Source of the DNA: Marivirga sericea
GTDB taxonomy: Bacteria > Bacteroidota > Bacteroidia > Cytophagales > Cyclobacteriaceae
Assembly: GCF_900177665.1 (NCBI RefSeq)
Contig: NZ_FXAW01000004.1
Location: forward strand, 310,001 to 374,000
Length of the DNA: 64,000 bases
Direction: 5' to 3'
This document shows, piece after piece, positions 1-7,857 of this stretch. Below the pieces are notes generated by a model, which saw only the letters and a list, made by a program, of their open reading frames with translations, had not been told where the DNA came from and searched no databases. Position 1 is the first letter of the stretch; each line of letters opens with the position of its first letter. A program made the translations under genes and the position numbers.

Positions 1-333
1 GTACTTAAAACCGATATAGTAGTAGCCAAGAATTACTTAGAAGAAAAAGAACTCAAAGACCTCAACCGTATAGTCACCATGTATTTAGATTTTGCTGAGC
101 TTCAGGCAGAAAGACAAAACCCTATGAAAATGAGCGATTGGATAAGCAAACTGGATGGCTTTTTACAATTTAATGATTACAAAGTTTTAAAGGATGCCGG
201 TAAAATCTCAGCACAGATAGCCAAACAACTAGCAGAAAAAGAATACCAGAAATTCAGAGTAGACCAAGATAAAAATTTCGAATCTGACTTCGATAAAGAG
301 GTAAAACGCATCACCAAAAAACGGAATAAATAG
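1..333 (+). CDS. RhuM-family protein, C-terminal part (5' end outside window)
   Basis: The reading frame is open from base 1, so only the last 110 residues are seen. Blocks such as VAKNYLEEKELKDLNRIV, ISKLDGFLQFNDYKVLKDAG and the ending FESDFDKEVKRI match the conserved C-terminus of the RhuM (virulence/Fic-like accessory) family as I remember it. RhuM genes are commonly found in genomic islands, often beside restriction-modification genes. Their biochemical role is unknown. The next gene starts 20 bases downstream on the same strand, so the two are probably co-transcribed. The internal ATG at position 79 is not the real start. Confidence 0.75.
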   Translation, partial: VLKTDIVVAKNYLEEKELKDLNRIVTMYLDFAELQAERQNPMKMSDWISKLDGFLQFNDYKVLKDAGKISAQIAKQLAEKEYQKFRVDQDKNFESDFDKEVKRITKKRNK

Positions 334-353
334 CATGTAAAACACCTGAGGAA

Positions 354-1277
354 ATGCAAAATATTCGAATCAAATCATCCCTTCAAGATTTCAATGAATC
401 AATAGCACCTGTGATTGACCATTTAAAGGAGTTATACAAAAAGGAAATTAGAAGTGACCGGGGATTAAGAAATGCTATCGAGAAAAGAAATACTTTAGAT
501 GAACAATTGCAGACTATTTTTACCAAATCATTTTCTGATCAGGATAGTTGGTTATGGAATAATTATGAATCTTATGGCATTGACAAATTTATAGGGTGGC
601 ACTATATAGGCAAAGAAGATACTTTTCAAGATAAATGTAATAACATCAATAGAACCTTAAATAACAGGATAGAATTTTTAGATCAATTCTCATCGATACT
701 TCCTCACTTAGATGTCATTCTGAAAAGAGAGCCTTTAATTGACATTGAAAACCCTAATATTGAAGATATTCTTTATCTGATACTTTTCAAATTAAATAAT
801 CTAAAAGGAAATAATCTAAATTCTGTCCAGTGGATTTTAGCAGGAAATGGAATTACTCTCCCTAGAGGTGATGATGAATTAAAAGAAATTATTCAAGAGC
901 TTTTAAAGTCTTCTTTCATAACAAACGATTATAAATCATACCAAATTACCATTAAAGGAGAATTGCAACTAGGTAGATGGCAACGATCCAGAGAAAGAAA
1001 AAAAGTTAAGCAAAGTAAAAATTCCATTGATGAAGTAATAAAAGAACTCAAAATACTGGGCCTTGGTCAAGAAATACTATTTAATGAATTAGAAGAACTC
1101 AATGCACTAAGTAAGACCTTAAACCAGAAAAATTGGAAGCAATTGGTGAAAGGAAAAATATTTGATCTCACCTTATCAGAAATCATCAATAAGGAAACAG
1201 CTTCTTTCATAGTTTCTAAAATCTTACCAAATGAAGATTTTAAATACTTATTATCAAAAGGCAGTGAGAACTTATGA
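354..1277 (+). CDS. Hypothetical protein next to RhuM
   Basis: A 307-residue soluble protein that I do not recognise. It has no signal peptide and no membrane segment, and it is rich in Lys, Glu, Asn and Leu. The sequence looks helical, with a basic stretch near residue 215 (RWQRSRERKKVKQ). The start at 354 follows a purine-rich GAGGAA. The gene lies 20 bases after the RhuM-like gene, which suggests one transcript and perhaps a joint role in an island or defence setting, but that is inference from position alone. Confidence 0.6.
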   Translation: MQNIRIKSSLQDFNESIAPVIDHLKELYKKEIRSDRGLRNAIEKRNTLDEQLQTIFTKSFSDQDSWLWNNYESYGIDKFIGWHYIGKEDTFQDKCNNINRTLNNRIEFLDQFSSILPHLDVILKREPLIDIENPNIEDILYLILFKLNNLKGNNLNSVQWILAGNGITLPRGDDELKEIIQELLKSSFITNDYKSYQITIKGELQLGRWQRSRERKKVKQSKNSIDEVIKELKILGLGQEILFNELEELNALSKTLNQKNWKQLVKGKIFDLTLSEIINKETASFIVSKILPNEDFKYLLSKGSENL

Positions 1278-1748
1278 TTTATCAAGTTCAAAGTAAAAAA
1301 CAAACTGAAGCTCCCAACTAGTACCGGTTACCTATTCAAAATAGTATAATCTAAATTCCACGTTTACCGTTAAGCACAGTTTAGTCAAGAAGGCAACCTT
1401 GTCCGCTTGTGCCCATCATTTCAAAAACCTGTAAATTACCCAGGGTGGTAAAAAATTAAATCAAACGCACCAGCCTTTCAATCTCCTTACCTTTTGGGGA
1501 AGGATTAAGGAAGGGGCTTTTTGAGATAGAACTAACAATGGAACACCATCAATTTTAAATAGTATTTTTATGCATTCATTATCGCTTTTCAATACTTTTT
1601 GCATAAAATCACTAAAGCGTTCTATCATTAAATTGATGCAGAAATCAACTCAATTCCCTCCCTTGGCAAGCGTGGTGATTGTGCCCAAACTACCTTAATT
1701 CGGTCAATAATATTGAATAGCTACAATATGCCTTATATCAAAATACTG
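1278..1748. other. Non-coding gap before the mercury operon
   Basis: About 470 bases without a credible gene. I see short A/T tracts and a purine/pyrimidine-biased patch around 1480-1520, but no tRNA, no long repeat and no recognisable gene remnant. Confidence 0.5.
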
Positions 1749-1770
1749 TATTTAAGTATTTGCTTAAATA
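1749..1770. promoter_or_regulatory. Probable ArsR-family operator
   Basis: Two 8-base arms, TATTTAAG and CTTAAATA, form a perfect inverted repeat around a 6-base spacer. The site lies about 50 bases upstream of the repressor start at 1820. ArsR/SmtB repressors bind AT-rich dyads of this kind over their own promoters, so this is the best operator candidate for the operon. The binding itself is inference. Confidence 0.6.
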
Positions 1771-1819
1771 ATGAACTTCATTAACTTGCATGCGTTATGG
1801 AAGAACAATTAATGTTACT

Positions 1820-2197
1820 ATGGATAAAAATCAATCATGTATAAGGGTATTGGCTGATGAAGTACAAATTCAGCAATGCAAAGAAAATCTCGAAGAAAAC
1901 AAAGAATCATTCGGTAAGCTGAGTAGCATCCTGAATTTAGCCGGTAATGAGGTCAGACTGAAAATACTTTACCTTTTAGAACAAGAAGGCCAATTATGCC
2001 CCTGTGATCTTTCCGATATTTTGGGAATGAGTATTCCTGCAATATCTCAGCACATCCGAAAAATGAAAGACCGGAATATCATCACAGGAAAACGAAGCGG
2101 TCAAACCATTTTTTATGCAATTAATGAAGAACATTTAGAGCTTCTAAAACCCTTGTTTCAGGAAATCACAGTTGGTGACAAAAAAGAAATGATATGA
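1820..2197 (+). CDS. ArsR/SmtB-family metal-responsive repressor
   Basis: A 125-residue winged-helix repressor, the first gene of the mercury-type operon. The N-terminus MDKNQSCIRVLADE and the motif QLCPCDLSDILGMSIPAISQ are typical of the ArsR-type regulators of Bacteroidota mer operons. Cys residues in the LCPCDL helix, with the N-terminal Cys, are likely metal ligands. I chose ATG 1820 rather than the in-frame ATG at 1790 because conserved sequence begins there. It overlaps the next gene by 4 bases (ATGA). It probably represses through the dyad at 1749-1770 and releases on metal binding. Confidence 0.85.
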   Translation: MDKNQSCIRVLADEVQIQQCKENLEENKESFGKLSSILNLAGNEVRLKILYLLEQEGQLCPCDLSDILGMSIPAISQHIRKMKDRNIITGKRSGQTIFYAINEEHLELLKPLFQEITVGDKKEMI

Positions 2198-2826
2198 CTA
2201 CGCAGGAAAACTCAAGTATTGAATCCAATAATAACAAAAAACTTTTAGGGGCAGGATTAGTATCTGCAATTGCAGCATCAATATGCTGTATCACCCCGGT
2301 TTTAGCCCTGGTTTCAGGTGCATCTGGGATTGCTTCCACATTTTCGTGGTTAGATCCTTTGAGACCATATCTAATAGCACTGACCATACTGGTTTTAGCT
2401 TTTGCCTGGTATCAAAAATTGAAACCCAGAACGGAAGAGGAAATAGCTTGTGCTTGTGAAGAGGACGAAAAACCCAATTTTTGGCAAAGCAAGAAGTTTC
2501 TGGGAATTGTAACGGTTTTTGCGGTGGTGATGATGGCTTTTCCTCTGTATGCTGATATGTTTTATCCTTCACAAGATCAAAAACAGACTATTGTGGTAGA
2601 AACTGATAATCTGCAAACTACCACTTTCGAAATCAAGGGGATGACCTGTAATGGCTGTGCTTCGCATGTAGAGAATGATGTTAATAAACTAAACGGTATA
2701 GTGGAAGTAGATGCGAGTTACGAAGATGCTGATGCTATGGTAAAATATGATCAATCAAAAGTAACTAGTGAAGAAATTAAGGCAGCCATAAACGGCACAG
2801 GCTATAAAGTAATCAGTCAGAAATAA
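2194..2826 (+). CDS. merTP: MerT-MerP fusion mercury transport protein
   Basis: A 210-residue inner-membrane protein that fuses a MerT-like transporter to a MerP-like metal-binding domain. Residues 18-38 form a membrane helix carrying the vicinal Cys pair ASICCITP. A second helix follows near 55-72, then a cytoplasmic CAC motif, and a third helix around 100-118. Residues 142-210 are a heavy-metal-associated domain with GMTCNGCASHV. In this family the C-terminal domain collects Hg(II) outside the membrane and passes it inward through the Cys pairs. The length is normal for the Bacteroidota fusion. It is translationally coupled to the repressor gene, with 2 bases before the next gene. Confidence 0.9.
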   Translation: MTTQENSSIESNNNKKLLGAGLVSAIAASICCITPVLALVSGASGIASTFSWLDPLRPYLIALTILVLAFAWYQKLKPRTEEEIACACEEDEKPNFWQSKKFLGIVTVFAVVMMAFPLYADMFYPSQDQKQTIVVETDNLQTTTFEIKGMTCNGCASHVENDVNKLNGIVEVDASYEDADAMVKYDQSKVTSEEIKAAINGTGYKVISQK

Positions 2827-2828
2827 TT

Positions 2829-4175
2829 ATGAAGAAATACGATTTATTTGTAATTGGCTCTGGCATGGCAGGGATGAATATCGCCAATCGCTGTGCCTCT
2901 AAAGGATTGAAAGTAGGCATAACGGATGAATTACCTTATGGTGGTACTTGCGCTTTGCGCGGTTGCGATCCGAAGAAAATTATGCTGGCAGCTACGGAAT
3001 TAAAGCATCTTGCCACTAATCTGGCGGATAAAGATATATCTGGTATTCCTGAAATTTCTTGGAAAGACGCCATGAAAAGCAAACAGGAATTTGTGGAAAT
3101 CATGCCTGCTAAATTGGAAGAAGGCTATGAGAAGAACGGGGTTGACACCTTTCACTCTTCTGCTCGCTTCATCAAAGAAAACCACCTTCAGATAGGGAAA
3201 GAAATCATTGAAGCAGATAAAATTGTGATTGCCACAGGAGCGAAAGCCCGTCAGCTTAATTTTCCCGGTGGAGACCTGGCACTCACTAGTACCGACTTTT
3301 TAAACTTCGAAAACCTTCCTAAATCTCTAATATTTATAGGTGGCGGCTATATAGCTTTTGAATTCGCCCACATGGCTGCTCGCTATGGCAGTAAGGTGAC
3401 TATTATTCACAGAGGAGAAAAACCTCTGGAAAATTTTGATCCTTTTATTGTGGACCAAATTACTAAAACCACGGAAGAATTAGATATAGAGTTAATACTT
3501 AACACAGAGGTCAGCAAAATCGAAAAATCAAAAGCTGGATATAAGATTGCTGCAAATCCTGATGGTAATGAAAAGAACTGGGAAGCTGAAGTGGTAATTA
3601 ATTCAGCAGGAAGGCTGCCTGCTATTTTTGACCTTGATTTAGATAAAGGCAATGTGAAGTTCACTCAAAAAGGAATAGTCGCAAACGAATATCTGCAAAG
3701 TACATCAAACCCAAATGTATATGTTGCCGGAGATGCCGCTGCTACTGATGGCAAGCCTCTTACTCCTGTGGCCGTGATGGAGGGTCATATTGTGGCGTCC
3801 AACATTTTAAAAGAAAATAGCAAAAAGCCTGATTACAGTGCTATACCAACTGTGGTCTTTACCTCACCAGCAATGGCATCAGTAGGACTATCTGAAGAGG
3901 AAGCCAACCAAATGGGATTGGATTTCATTGTTAAAAAGAATAGTGTTCCTAATTGGTTTACAGCCAAAAGGCTCAATGAAAAAACATATGCCTTTAAAAC
4001 GCTTATCGAAAAAGATAGTGGTAAAATTTTGGGTGCACACCTTACAGGATCCCATGCAGAAGAAGTGATTAATCTTTTTGCCATGGCCATTAAAGGAGGC
4101 CTGACTTCAAAAGACATAAAAACCATGATCCTTACCTATCCCTCAGCAAGTTCGGATATAGTGTACATGGTCTAA
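2829..4175 (+). CDS. FAD/NAD(P)-dependent disulfide reductase homologue of the mer operon
   Basis: A 448-residue flavoprotein of the class I pyridine-nucleotide disulfide oxidoreductases. It shows an FAD-binding VIGSGMAGM motif, the redox pair in GGTCALRGCDPKK, an NAD(P)-binding FIGGGYIAFEF motif and the second FAD motif VYVAGDAAA. The position after merTP suggests a mercuric-reductase role. However, it lacks the N-terminal metal-binding domain and the C-terminal Cys-Cys pair of classical MerA. Near the C-terminus, TYPSASSD has Tyr where disulfide reductases have the catalytic His; MerA also has Tyr there. Substrate is therefore uncertain: Hg(II) reductase variant or thiol/disulfide reductase. 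Confidence 0.8.
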   Translation: MKKYDLFVIGSGMAGMNIANRCASKGLKVGITDELPYGGTCALRGCDPKKIMLAATELKHLATNLADKDISGIPEISWKDAMKSKQEFVEIMPAKLEEGYEKNGVDTFHSSARFIKENHLQIGKEIIEADKIVIATGAKARQLNFPGGDLALTSTDFLNFENLPKSLIFIGGGYIAFEFAHMAARYGSKVTIIHRGEKPLENFDPFIVDQITKTTEELDIELILNTEVSKIEKSKAGYKIAANPDGNEKNWEAEVVINSAGRLPAIFDLDLDKGNVKFTQKGIVANEYLQSTSNPNVYVAGDAAATDGKPLTPVAVMEGHIVASNILKENSKKPDYSAIPTVVFTSPAMASVGLSEEEANQMGLDFIVKKNSVPNWFTAKRLNEKTYAFKTLIEKDSGKILGAHLTGSHAEEVINLFAMAIKGGLTSKDIKTMILTYPSASSDIVYMV

Positions 4176-4203
4176 ATATTAAAATCATAAAAATAGAATT
4201 CGA

Positions 4204-4410
4204 ATGGAAGTAATACTAAAATCGACAATAAAATGTCCCAACTGCGGGCACGAAAAAACAGAAGAAATGCCAACAGATGCTTGTCAATTCTTCTATGAGT
4301 GTGAAAATTGTAACACAGTTTTAAAACCACAAACTGGTGATTGCTGTGTCTATTGTAGTTACGGAACAGTAGCATGTCCACCGATCCAACAAAACAAAAG
4401 CTGCTGTTAA
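4204..4410 (+). CDS. GDCCVxC-domain small cysteine-rich protein
   Basis: A 68-residue protein with 11 cysteines. It contains a zinc-ribbon-like CPNCGH...CENC arrangement, then the signature GDCCVYCSYGTVACPP and a C-terminal CC. NCBI-style annotation calls such proteins GDCCVxC domain-containing (seleno)proteins. They are frequent companions of mercury-resistance genes, and some homologues use selenocysteine. The role is unproven; metal binding or handling is likely from the cysteines. It lies 28 bases after the reductase gene and ends the operon, with a terminator just downstream. Confidence 0.8.
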   Translation: MEVILKSTIKCPNCGHEKTEEMPTDACQFFYECENCNTVLKPQTGDCCVYCSYGTVACPPIQQNKSCC

Positions 4411-4425
4411 AAAAGCTCCAAAAAA

Positions 4426-4460
4426 CGAACGTATCAATAAACATAATACGTTCGCTTTTC
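4426..4460 (+). terminator. Terminator of the mercury-type operon
   Basis: Perfect 9-base arms CGAACGTAT and ATACGTTCG enclose an 11-base loop and are followed by CTTTTC. It lies 16 bases after the last operon gene. Confidence 0.65.
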
Positions 4461-4665
4461 CTTATTCCCATTTAAAGCTCTCTCTAAATGAATTATTAGG
4501 CAAAGACCATGCGCCTTGCCCAATTTCCCTACATCCCTTTCACAATCCAAAAATTTAGCCAAAGCCCATGGCTCCCCCAGCCGAAAGCCTTTAATTTCCC
4601 TAAAGGGTAAATCAAAGACCCTCGGCTAACCTGCCGCACTTACCCGCCCAATCCTTCCCTCATAG

Positions 4666-4746
4666 CTTTTGCTTTTTTTTCTGTTAAGCAGATAAAGAAG
4701 TAAAAAAGCAAAAGGAAACGGTCTTTTTGGCTCCCAAGCCAAAAAG
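4666..4746. repeat. Two consecutive hairpins at the start of a GC-rich non-coding block
   Basis: The first inverted repeat has 13-base perfect arms, CTTTTGCTTTTTT (4666-4678) and AAAAAAGCAAAAG (4702-4714). The second has 10-base perfect arms, CTTTTTGGCT and AGCCAAAAAG (4723-4746), with loop CCCA. They open a stretch of about 1 kb that is clearly richer in G and C than its surroundings and holds no convincing gene. Confidence 0.7.
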
Positions 4747-4773
4747 TTGTTATTTGATATACCAGCCGCACGG

Positions 4774-4950
4774 CCAGGCACTATGGTGTGCTGCACTTGG
4801 GCTGCGGCAAAGGGTCTCGCCAGCATTGGCTTCAGGCTTTAAATAAGTATTGATTTATAAGGTATTTAAAGCCAAAAGCCAACCCCTTCGGGGCAAGTGC
4901 TGTCATGCCCCTTGCAGCTTAGCCCAAGTGCATCACGGCAACCTACCTGG
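4774..4950. repeat. Long imperfect inverted repeat (about 177 bases)
   Basis: Outer arms 4774-4803 and 4921-4950 match at roughly 22 of 30 positions; the best run is AGCCCAAGTGCA. Inner arms 4826-4845 and 4863-4882 match at 18 of 20. The centre is near 4854. Another small hairpin, CCCC-TTC-GGGG, lies at 4882-4892. The arrangement would fold into one long, bulged stem as single-stranded DNA or RNA. Confidence 0.7.
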
Positions 4951-5041
4951 TCTGTTCCTTTAAACCTCCGCTTCGCTACTGTTAAAAGCAACAGCCCCCG
5001 GTTGCCCGAGTTAGGCTCGCCTGCGGGCGCCCCCGGGCTGC

Positions 5042-5126
5042 GGCTTGTCATGGTTTTTAAAAAAAGCTGTTAGTGTTTATGATTAAAACGGCTACAGCTT
5101 TTTTTAACTAAAAACCACGCCAAGCC
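5042..5126. repeat. Imperfect inverted repeat with a long A/T stem
   Basis: Left arm 5042-5070 and right arm 5094-5126 pair through TTAAAAAAAGCTGT/ACAGCTTTTTTTAA (14 perfect bases), then TGGTTTTT/AAAAACCA after a small gap, then GGCTTG/CAAGCC with mismatches between. Either direction leaves no poly-T tail beyond the stem, so it is not a simple terminator. Confidence 0.7.
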
Positions 5127-5225
5127 TTGTTCGCTCCGTTACTCTCCGCTCGTGGCTAGCCCCCGTTTCCTGCGGTCACTCTCGGTCTACCACCCGGGGT
5201 CGCACTCGCAGACGGCTCGACACAC

Positions 5226-5403
5226 AGCGGATTGCAAACCATTCCGTAAACTCCATTTTTTGCAACCGCTCTTCCTGCGTTCACCTTCCCACATCTTCCC
5301 GCATGGTGCCTTGATCAAACTGTAGTGCCAATACGATAGGACGGCATTCCACATCCATTCCCAAATTCCCCACCACCCGTTTAAGGTGCGGCTTTAGGCC
5401 GCA
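5226..5403. repeat. Two further hairpins in the same non-coding block
   Basis: At 5226-5270, AGCGGATTGCAAA pairs with TTTGCAACCGCT, with one bulged base and a 20-base loop. At 5387-5403, TGCGGC and GCCGCA enclose TTTAG. The sequence between and around them holds no credible coding region. Confidence 0.6.
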
Positions 5404-5480
5404 TTGAGTTTACCCCAGGAATTTGATTTGGAAGTTCTTTTTACCATTTATGCAGATTCATCATCAATAAAAAAATAAAT

Positions 5481-5644
5481 AAAAGAGGAAAGCAATATCG
5501 GGCTGCTTTCGCTTTTAGGCCGCAAGCCCAAGCCCTTTGGTTTTTTTGAGAAATCTCCATACCGCCTGTGGCGGCTTGTATTTCCCAAAAAAGGCTTGCC
5601 CCCTAAGCGATTCAGCCCGAAAAAAAAAGGCTTTCTCTTTTCTT
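5481..5644. repeat. Giant imperfect hairpin (about 164 bases)
   Basis: The centre is CCGCC-TGT-GGCGG at 5562-5574. The left arm (5481-5566) and right arm (5570-5644) are recognisably reverse complements along their whole length: AAAAGAG/CTCTTTT, GAAAGC/GCTTTC, CGGGCTG/CAGCCCG, TTAGG/CCTAA, GCAAGCC/GGCTTGC and a T-run against an A-run, with small gaps between. The remaining sequence to about 5970 is AT-rich with nothing recognisable. Confidence 0.75.
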
Positions 5645-5973
5645 TTTTTTCGTTTTTTCTTTTCTCTTTTAAAAATATATTATGTGGAGGTGCAGGCTAA
5701 TAGGAAGTAGAATTCTCGTAGACAGATTTGAAACTATTTTATTGTATTTACTGCGATCAAACTGACCTGCTCGCGGATTCATAAACCACTTGAAAATATT
5801 AGCACCTGCTTTAAATGAAAAATCTCACTGGACACTTGTTGCATGCACAGTCAATTGTGGAGTTTGAATAAAGTTTGTCTAGGAATACGAAGGCAAAGTC
5901 AATTTCTCAATTCAAATTTACATGGTTTTGGCTGATTAGCCATTTATGAAATAGAGATGGTGATAAATAAAAA

Positions 5974-6009
5974 AATAAAAGAACCTCAGTTAACCAAGGT
6001 TCTTTTATT
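5974..6009 (-). terminator. Terminator for the lipoprotein gene at 6052-6744
   Basis: Perfect 13-base arms AATAAAAGAACCT (5974-5986) and AGGTTCTTTTATT (5997-6009) with a 10-base loop lie just past the 3' end of the minus-strand gene. The A-rich run on the left gives a U tract on the minus-strand transcript. Confidence 0.75.
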
Positions 6010-6051
6010 GTAAAACTGTAACGCTATATTAGGACGTCACATTCAAATTTT

Positions 6052-6744
6052 TCAAAATTTAATTTCCACTTCGGCAGCTAGGTCTAGGCCATCTGCAGCA
6101 ATATCAAAAATCTCTTCATTGCTAGTTTCACTGATAACGATCACGCCTTCTATTTTTGTAGCTCTTTCTAGCATGCCGCTTGTTACTCCGGCAAACCAAA
6201 CAGTAGGGTCGAAGGTCACCTCTGCAACCACATTTGCTCCCGCAGAAAAAGTAATACTACCTTCCTTCTCAACCTCAAATGTTTCACCTGAGTTAAATTC
6301 AAATCTAACTGGATGTGACTCATTATTGCTATCTATAAATGTCCCTTCTAATAAAACTGAAGGTATTTCATTCTCATCTAACAATTCTAATTCTACTCGT
6401 GCCTCAGCATAGGTTCCGGCTGGGAAAACGAGACTACTAAGATCCGGGCTTGTTGCTCCCGTAGCAAAATCTATCACTACGTTTTGTTGAATATTTACTT
6501 CAACAGAATCACCTTCGTCCGTTTCTGCTTCAAATTCAATTTCTGTTAAGGTAATAGAACCAGAAGTAAATTCAAGCGAGTTTGCTGCTACACGTGAATT
6601 AGAAGGGACAGATGTGGCAGTATTAACTGTATTAAATTGCATTTGCACCGTTGGCTGAGTTGTTTCTGCATCTTCACTACATGCACTAAAAATGAGCATT
6701 GAAGCTACGAAATATGCTGGGATTGACTTAAAATAATTTTTCAT
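6052..6744 (-). CDS. Lipoprotein, paralogue of the next gene, ECF-regulon member
   Basis: A 230-residue lipoprotein. A signal peptide ends in the lipobox FSAC (Cys 21), so it is likely anchored in the outer membrane or periplasm. The rest looks like a beta-rich, Glu/Asp-rich domain; the architecture resembles DUF4382-type proteins, but I cannot confirm that. The C-terminal part (WFAGVTSGML...VIVISETSNEEIFDIA) matches the neighbour at 6985-7758, so the two are paralogues. A GGTAGGA-N15-CTGTTnTAT promoter lies 92-122 bases upstream. Function unknown. Confidence 0.7.
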   Translation of the reverse strand: MKNYFKSIPAYFVASMLIFSACSEDAETTQPTVQMQFNTVNTATSVPSNSRVAANSLEFTSGSITLTEIEFEAETDEGDSVEVNIQQNVVIDFATGATSPDLSSLVFPAGTYAEARVELELLDENEIPSVLLEGTFIDSNNESHPVRFEFNSGETFEVEKEGSITFSAGANVVAEVTFDPTVWFAGVTSGMLERATKIEGVIVISETSNEEIFDIAADGLDLAAEVEIKF

Positions 6745-6835
6745 AAGGATTAAATTTTGTTTGTTTAAAATTGGTTTAGAAGTTCTGAAAGGCTTCGTTA
6801 ATTAGTTTTTAGAATACCTACTCCCTTCACTATCT

Positions 6836-6866
6836 ATAAAACAGCTGAGCTCTAAAAACTCCTACC
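6836..6866 (-). promoter_or_regulatory. Predicted ECF sigma promoter, copy 1
   Basis: Read on the minus strand: GGTAGGA, 15 bases, then CTGTTTTAT. It matches three other sites in this cluster in both boxes and in exact spacing. It drives the lipoprotein gene ending at 6052. Confidence 0.75.
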
Positions 6867-6928
6867 TCAATTTTGAAATTATTTTGCTTTTTTTAAAAAA
6901 TTAGAGAGGAGCCTTGTGCCTGAATAAA

Positions 6929-6960
6929 AAATAGGGAGACCAAAACTGATCTCCCTATTT
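6929..6960 (-). terminator. Terminator for the lipoprotein gene at 6985-7758
   Basis: Perfect 11-base arms AAATAGGGAGA and TCTCCCTATTT with a 10-base loop. An A-run to the left gives a U tract on the minus-strand RNA. The stem core recurs at 7938-7965. Confidence 0.75.
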
Positions 6961-6984
6961 GTTGATCTACTTTAATTGCTTTTC

Positions 6985-7758
6985 TTAGTCCTCTGTATCT
7001 TCATCCTCCTCATCCTCGTCAATATCTCCATCCTCGTCATCATCCTCACCAGCATCTAAGATATGGTCTAAGTTTGAGGCAATTGTTTCTAATATATCCA
7101 CATTCGAAGATTCATTGATTCTAATAACACCATCGTTATCAGCTGTTGCTGTATTTAAATCAACTCCTGTAAATAGAACATCTAAATTTAGTAAAATTAG
7201 CATTTGGTTTGCAGCACCGGCATCCAAGACAAATCCGGTCTCGTTTTCCACTTCAAACTCAAGCTCATCGCTATTACCGTATTCCACAGAAACAACTTCA
7301 TTATTCGAGTTAGTAAATTCAAACCCAACAAAAATTGAATACCCTCCCTCAAGGATTGGTTCCATTTCGATTTCAATTTCTTCGTAGATGCCCGGTGCAA
7401 TCTCAGCCATACCAAAATCAGGGGTACTTGTTCCTCTAATGAGGTCTACAATAAACTCTCCCTCAAATTCTACTTCTTCCTGCTCATCTTCACCTTCTTC
7501 ATCTTCCGTTTCAGCTTCTTCCAGAGTTTCAAACTCTAACTCTGTAACACCAAGCAGTATTTCAGTGAATACATATCCTGTATTAATGCTTCTAGCATTA
7601 ACCACCGATTGATTAGTTTGTGCTTTCATTTGTAGCTCCACCTGTGCATCCGCAACGTCCACATTTTCCTGGCTGCAGCTTTGGAGAAATAAGCCAATAG
7701 CCAATGCTAATGCAAACATAGAACTCCTCATTATTAAATTCATAAAACTAGTCTTCAT
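6985..7758 (-). CDS. Acidic lipoprotein, paralogue of the gene at 6052, ECF-regulon member
   Basis: A 257-residue lipoprotein with a signal peptide ending LQSC (Cys 28). It is extremely acidic: an EDEEGEDEQEE insert near residues 85-96 and a C-terminal tail of about 25 mostly Asp/Glu residues, which could bind divalent cations. The middle (LDVLFTGVDLN...VIRINESSNVDILETIASNLD) matches its neighbour. It is probably exported to the outer membrane. An ECF-type promoter lies about 100-130 bases upstream. Function unknown; a link to the cluster's TonB receptor is inference from co-regulation. Confidence 0.7.
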   Translation of the reverse strand: MKTSFMNLIMRSSMFALALAIGLFLQSCSQENVDVADAQVELQMKAQTNQSVVNARSINTGYVFTEILLGVTELEFETLEEAETEDEEGEDEQEEVEFEGEFIVDLIRGTSTPDFGMAEIAPGIYEEIEIEMEPILEGGYSIFVGFEFTNSNNEVVSVEYGNSDELEFEVENETGFVLDAGAANQMLILLNLDVLFTGVDLNTATADNDGVIRINESSNVDILETIASNLDHILDAGEDDDEDGDIDEDEEDEDTED

Positions 7759-7857
7759 CTTATTATTTGTTTAGTTAAAAATTGTTTTTTATTAAATGGT
7801 GAATTGCTAAAATGCTCTTGTAATGATTTTGAACTATTTATACTGCATTCACTAATT

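Noticed and set aside
4626-5051. Two minus-strand frames of 61 and 66 codons in the GC-rich block
   Set aside because: Their sequences follow the inverted repeats, have no recognisable protein features, and look like products of GC-rich non-coding DNA.
7197-7415. Small frames overlapping the acidic lipoprotein genes
   Set aside because: They are shadows of the Asp/Glu-rich coding sequence, whose codons read as Ser/Pro-rich frames on the other strand.
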